From a virus: a stretch of DNA of 21,449 bases. Numbering within the stretch: position 1 is the first letter of the stretch; every line of letters starts with the position of its first letter. Made by a program: the position numbers and the translations under genes. The DNA is taken from positions 1-21,449 of IMG/VR virus record IMGVR_UViG_3300030019_001127; one strand, given 5' to 3'. A model generated the notes under the pieces. That model was not told the origin of the DNA. It made no database searches and was given only the letters and a program-made list of their open reading frames with translations. Below are positions 20,881 to 21,449 of the stretch, in pieces.

Positions 20881-21449
20881 TAATTTTTTAACCAAATCTA
20901 TTTTACTGATAGAGCATATCCAGCCTGGTCGTTTTTCGCCAGATTTAGGATCAGTAAGAAAACGATTATATTTGCATCCTAATTCTATTAGTTTATCTTT
21001 TATCTTTCTAGTTTCGTCACCAAAAATTGCATAAGAGCGGTCTGAATATTTTACAATTTCAATTTCTGATTTTTTTGGCATATCAAAATTTGATATTGAT
21101 TGAATATGCTTTAATTCTTTTTTTGGTAAAATTTCCTTTGCTGGCTTATATTCTGCTATAACTTCAGATAATAACATCTTATTTCCTTCTTCGTCTTCCC
21201 AATGATTAGAAAAGTTCTTATGTGATTGTTTATGTTTAACTAATAGTTTTTTAACTAATTGTAAATCTGCTTTTTGTGTTGTGCCAATTTTTACAAATTC
21301 TAAGTCCTTAGGATATGATCCCGCACCTAATCCACTTTTGTTATGAACGGTTCTAATTTTAAGATATAATGAATCATCTTTTCTATCTAATAAAATTTGT
21401 GCAGTTGTCGTATGACTATCATATTCCCAACTATAGTAAGATTTGTTAG
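20875..21449 (-). CDS. Unknown protein, 5' end beyond the right edge
   Basis: The frame is open on the minus strand from the right edge to a TAA at 20875-20877, giving at least 190 residues. A Met codon at 21177 exists, but the open frame continues upstream of it to the edge (NKSYYSWEYDSHTTTAQ begins the visible part), so the gene is longer than a 100-aa reading and its start is outside the window. The C-terminal 65 residues (YSDRSYAIFGDETRKIKD ... KYNRFLT ... GEKRPGWIC) resemble a small domain seen in phage and plasmid proteins with a GGKFN-x-x-L...GWIF pattern; function unknown. The stop codons of this gene and the epimerase interlock by 6 bases. Confidence 0.7.
   Translation of the reverse strand, partial: NKSYYSWEYDSHTTTAQILLDRKDDSLYLKIRTVHNKSGLGAGSYPKDLEFVKIGTTQKADLQLVKKLLVKHKQSHKNFSNHWEDEEGNKMLLSEVIAEYKPAKEILPKKELKHIQSISNFDMPKKSEIEIVKYSDRSYAIFGDETRKIKDKLIELGCKYNRFLTDPKSGEKRPGWICSISKIDLVKKLL

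Noticed and set aside
20875-21177. Complete 100-aa gene
   Set aside because: The frame continues open past 21177 to the window edge, so the ATG there is probably internal.

Overview
The window looks like part of the genome of a large, T4-like tailed phage that infects a member of the Bacteroidota. The DNA is very AT-rich (about 25-30% GC by eye in most genes), genes are packed in short operons on both strands, and start codons follow A-rich tracts rather than Shine-Dalgarno sequences. Phage signatures are a thymidine kinase, a gp1-like deoxynucleotide kinase, a free-standing GIY-YIG homing endonuclease, a possible clamp-loader small subunit, a tail-tube-like protein and a run of repetitive virion-type proteins. 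The host assignment rests on a secreted protein with a type IX secretion (T9SS) C-terminal sorting domain, a ClpC of the Bacteroidota type, and the absence of Shine-Dalgarno signals. No rRNA, canonical tRNA, CRISPR array, integrase or transposase was seen.

Layout. 129-2687: ClpC-like AAA+ unfoldase, closed by a perfect palindromic terminator. 2796-3188: DUF3307-type membrane protein. 3153-4447 (minus): P-loop deoxynucleotide kinase and GIY-YIG endonuclease. 4504-9663: structural block, with one minus gene and then four plus genes: a 639-aa virion-type protein, an Ig-like repeat protein, a Hint (intein-like) protein sharing its N-terminal module with the previous gene, and a tail-tube/baseplate-like protein. 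9833-11549: a four-S1-domain protein facing a NusG homologue across a bidirectional terminator. 11660-12100 (minus): basic, proline-rich-tailed protein. 12162-13667: four-gene operon (40-aa basic protein, tandem ribbon-helix-helix protein, coiled-coil protein, DUF6939-like protein). 13684-13896 (minus): small unknown. 14092-17059: thymidine kinase, complete hybrid histidine kinase, putative clamp-loader subunit. 17071-17880 (minus): putative PD-(D/E)XK nuclease. 17953-18023: GC-rich intergenic island, probably a structured RNA. 18144-18695 (minus): DUF458/YkuK RNase H-like protein. 18848-19908: small unknown and the T9SS cargo protein. 20032-20880: sugar-nucleotide epimerase. 20875 to the right edge (minus): a gene that runs off the window. 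The longest gene-free stretch (17881-18143) holds the RNA candidate; bases 1-128 show nothing recognisable beyond the A-rich leader of the first gene.

Taken together the genes suggest a phage that brings its own handles on several host systems: protein quality control (ClpC retaining a ClpP-docking loop), transcription elongation (NusG), mRNA selection (S1), nucleotide supply (kinases), signalling (hybrid kinase), and the cell surface (T9SS cargo, epimerase). A recurring TTTATATATA box lies about 16-22 nt before many operon starts and is the best candidate for a phage promoter class. The most unusual items are the phage hybrid histidine kinase, the Hint protein lacking the splicing nucleophile, the GC-rich RNA island and the T9SS cargo gene.
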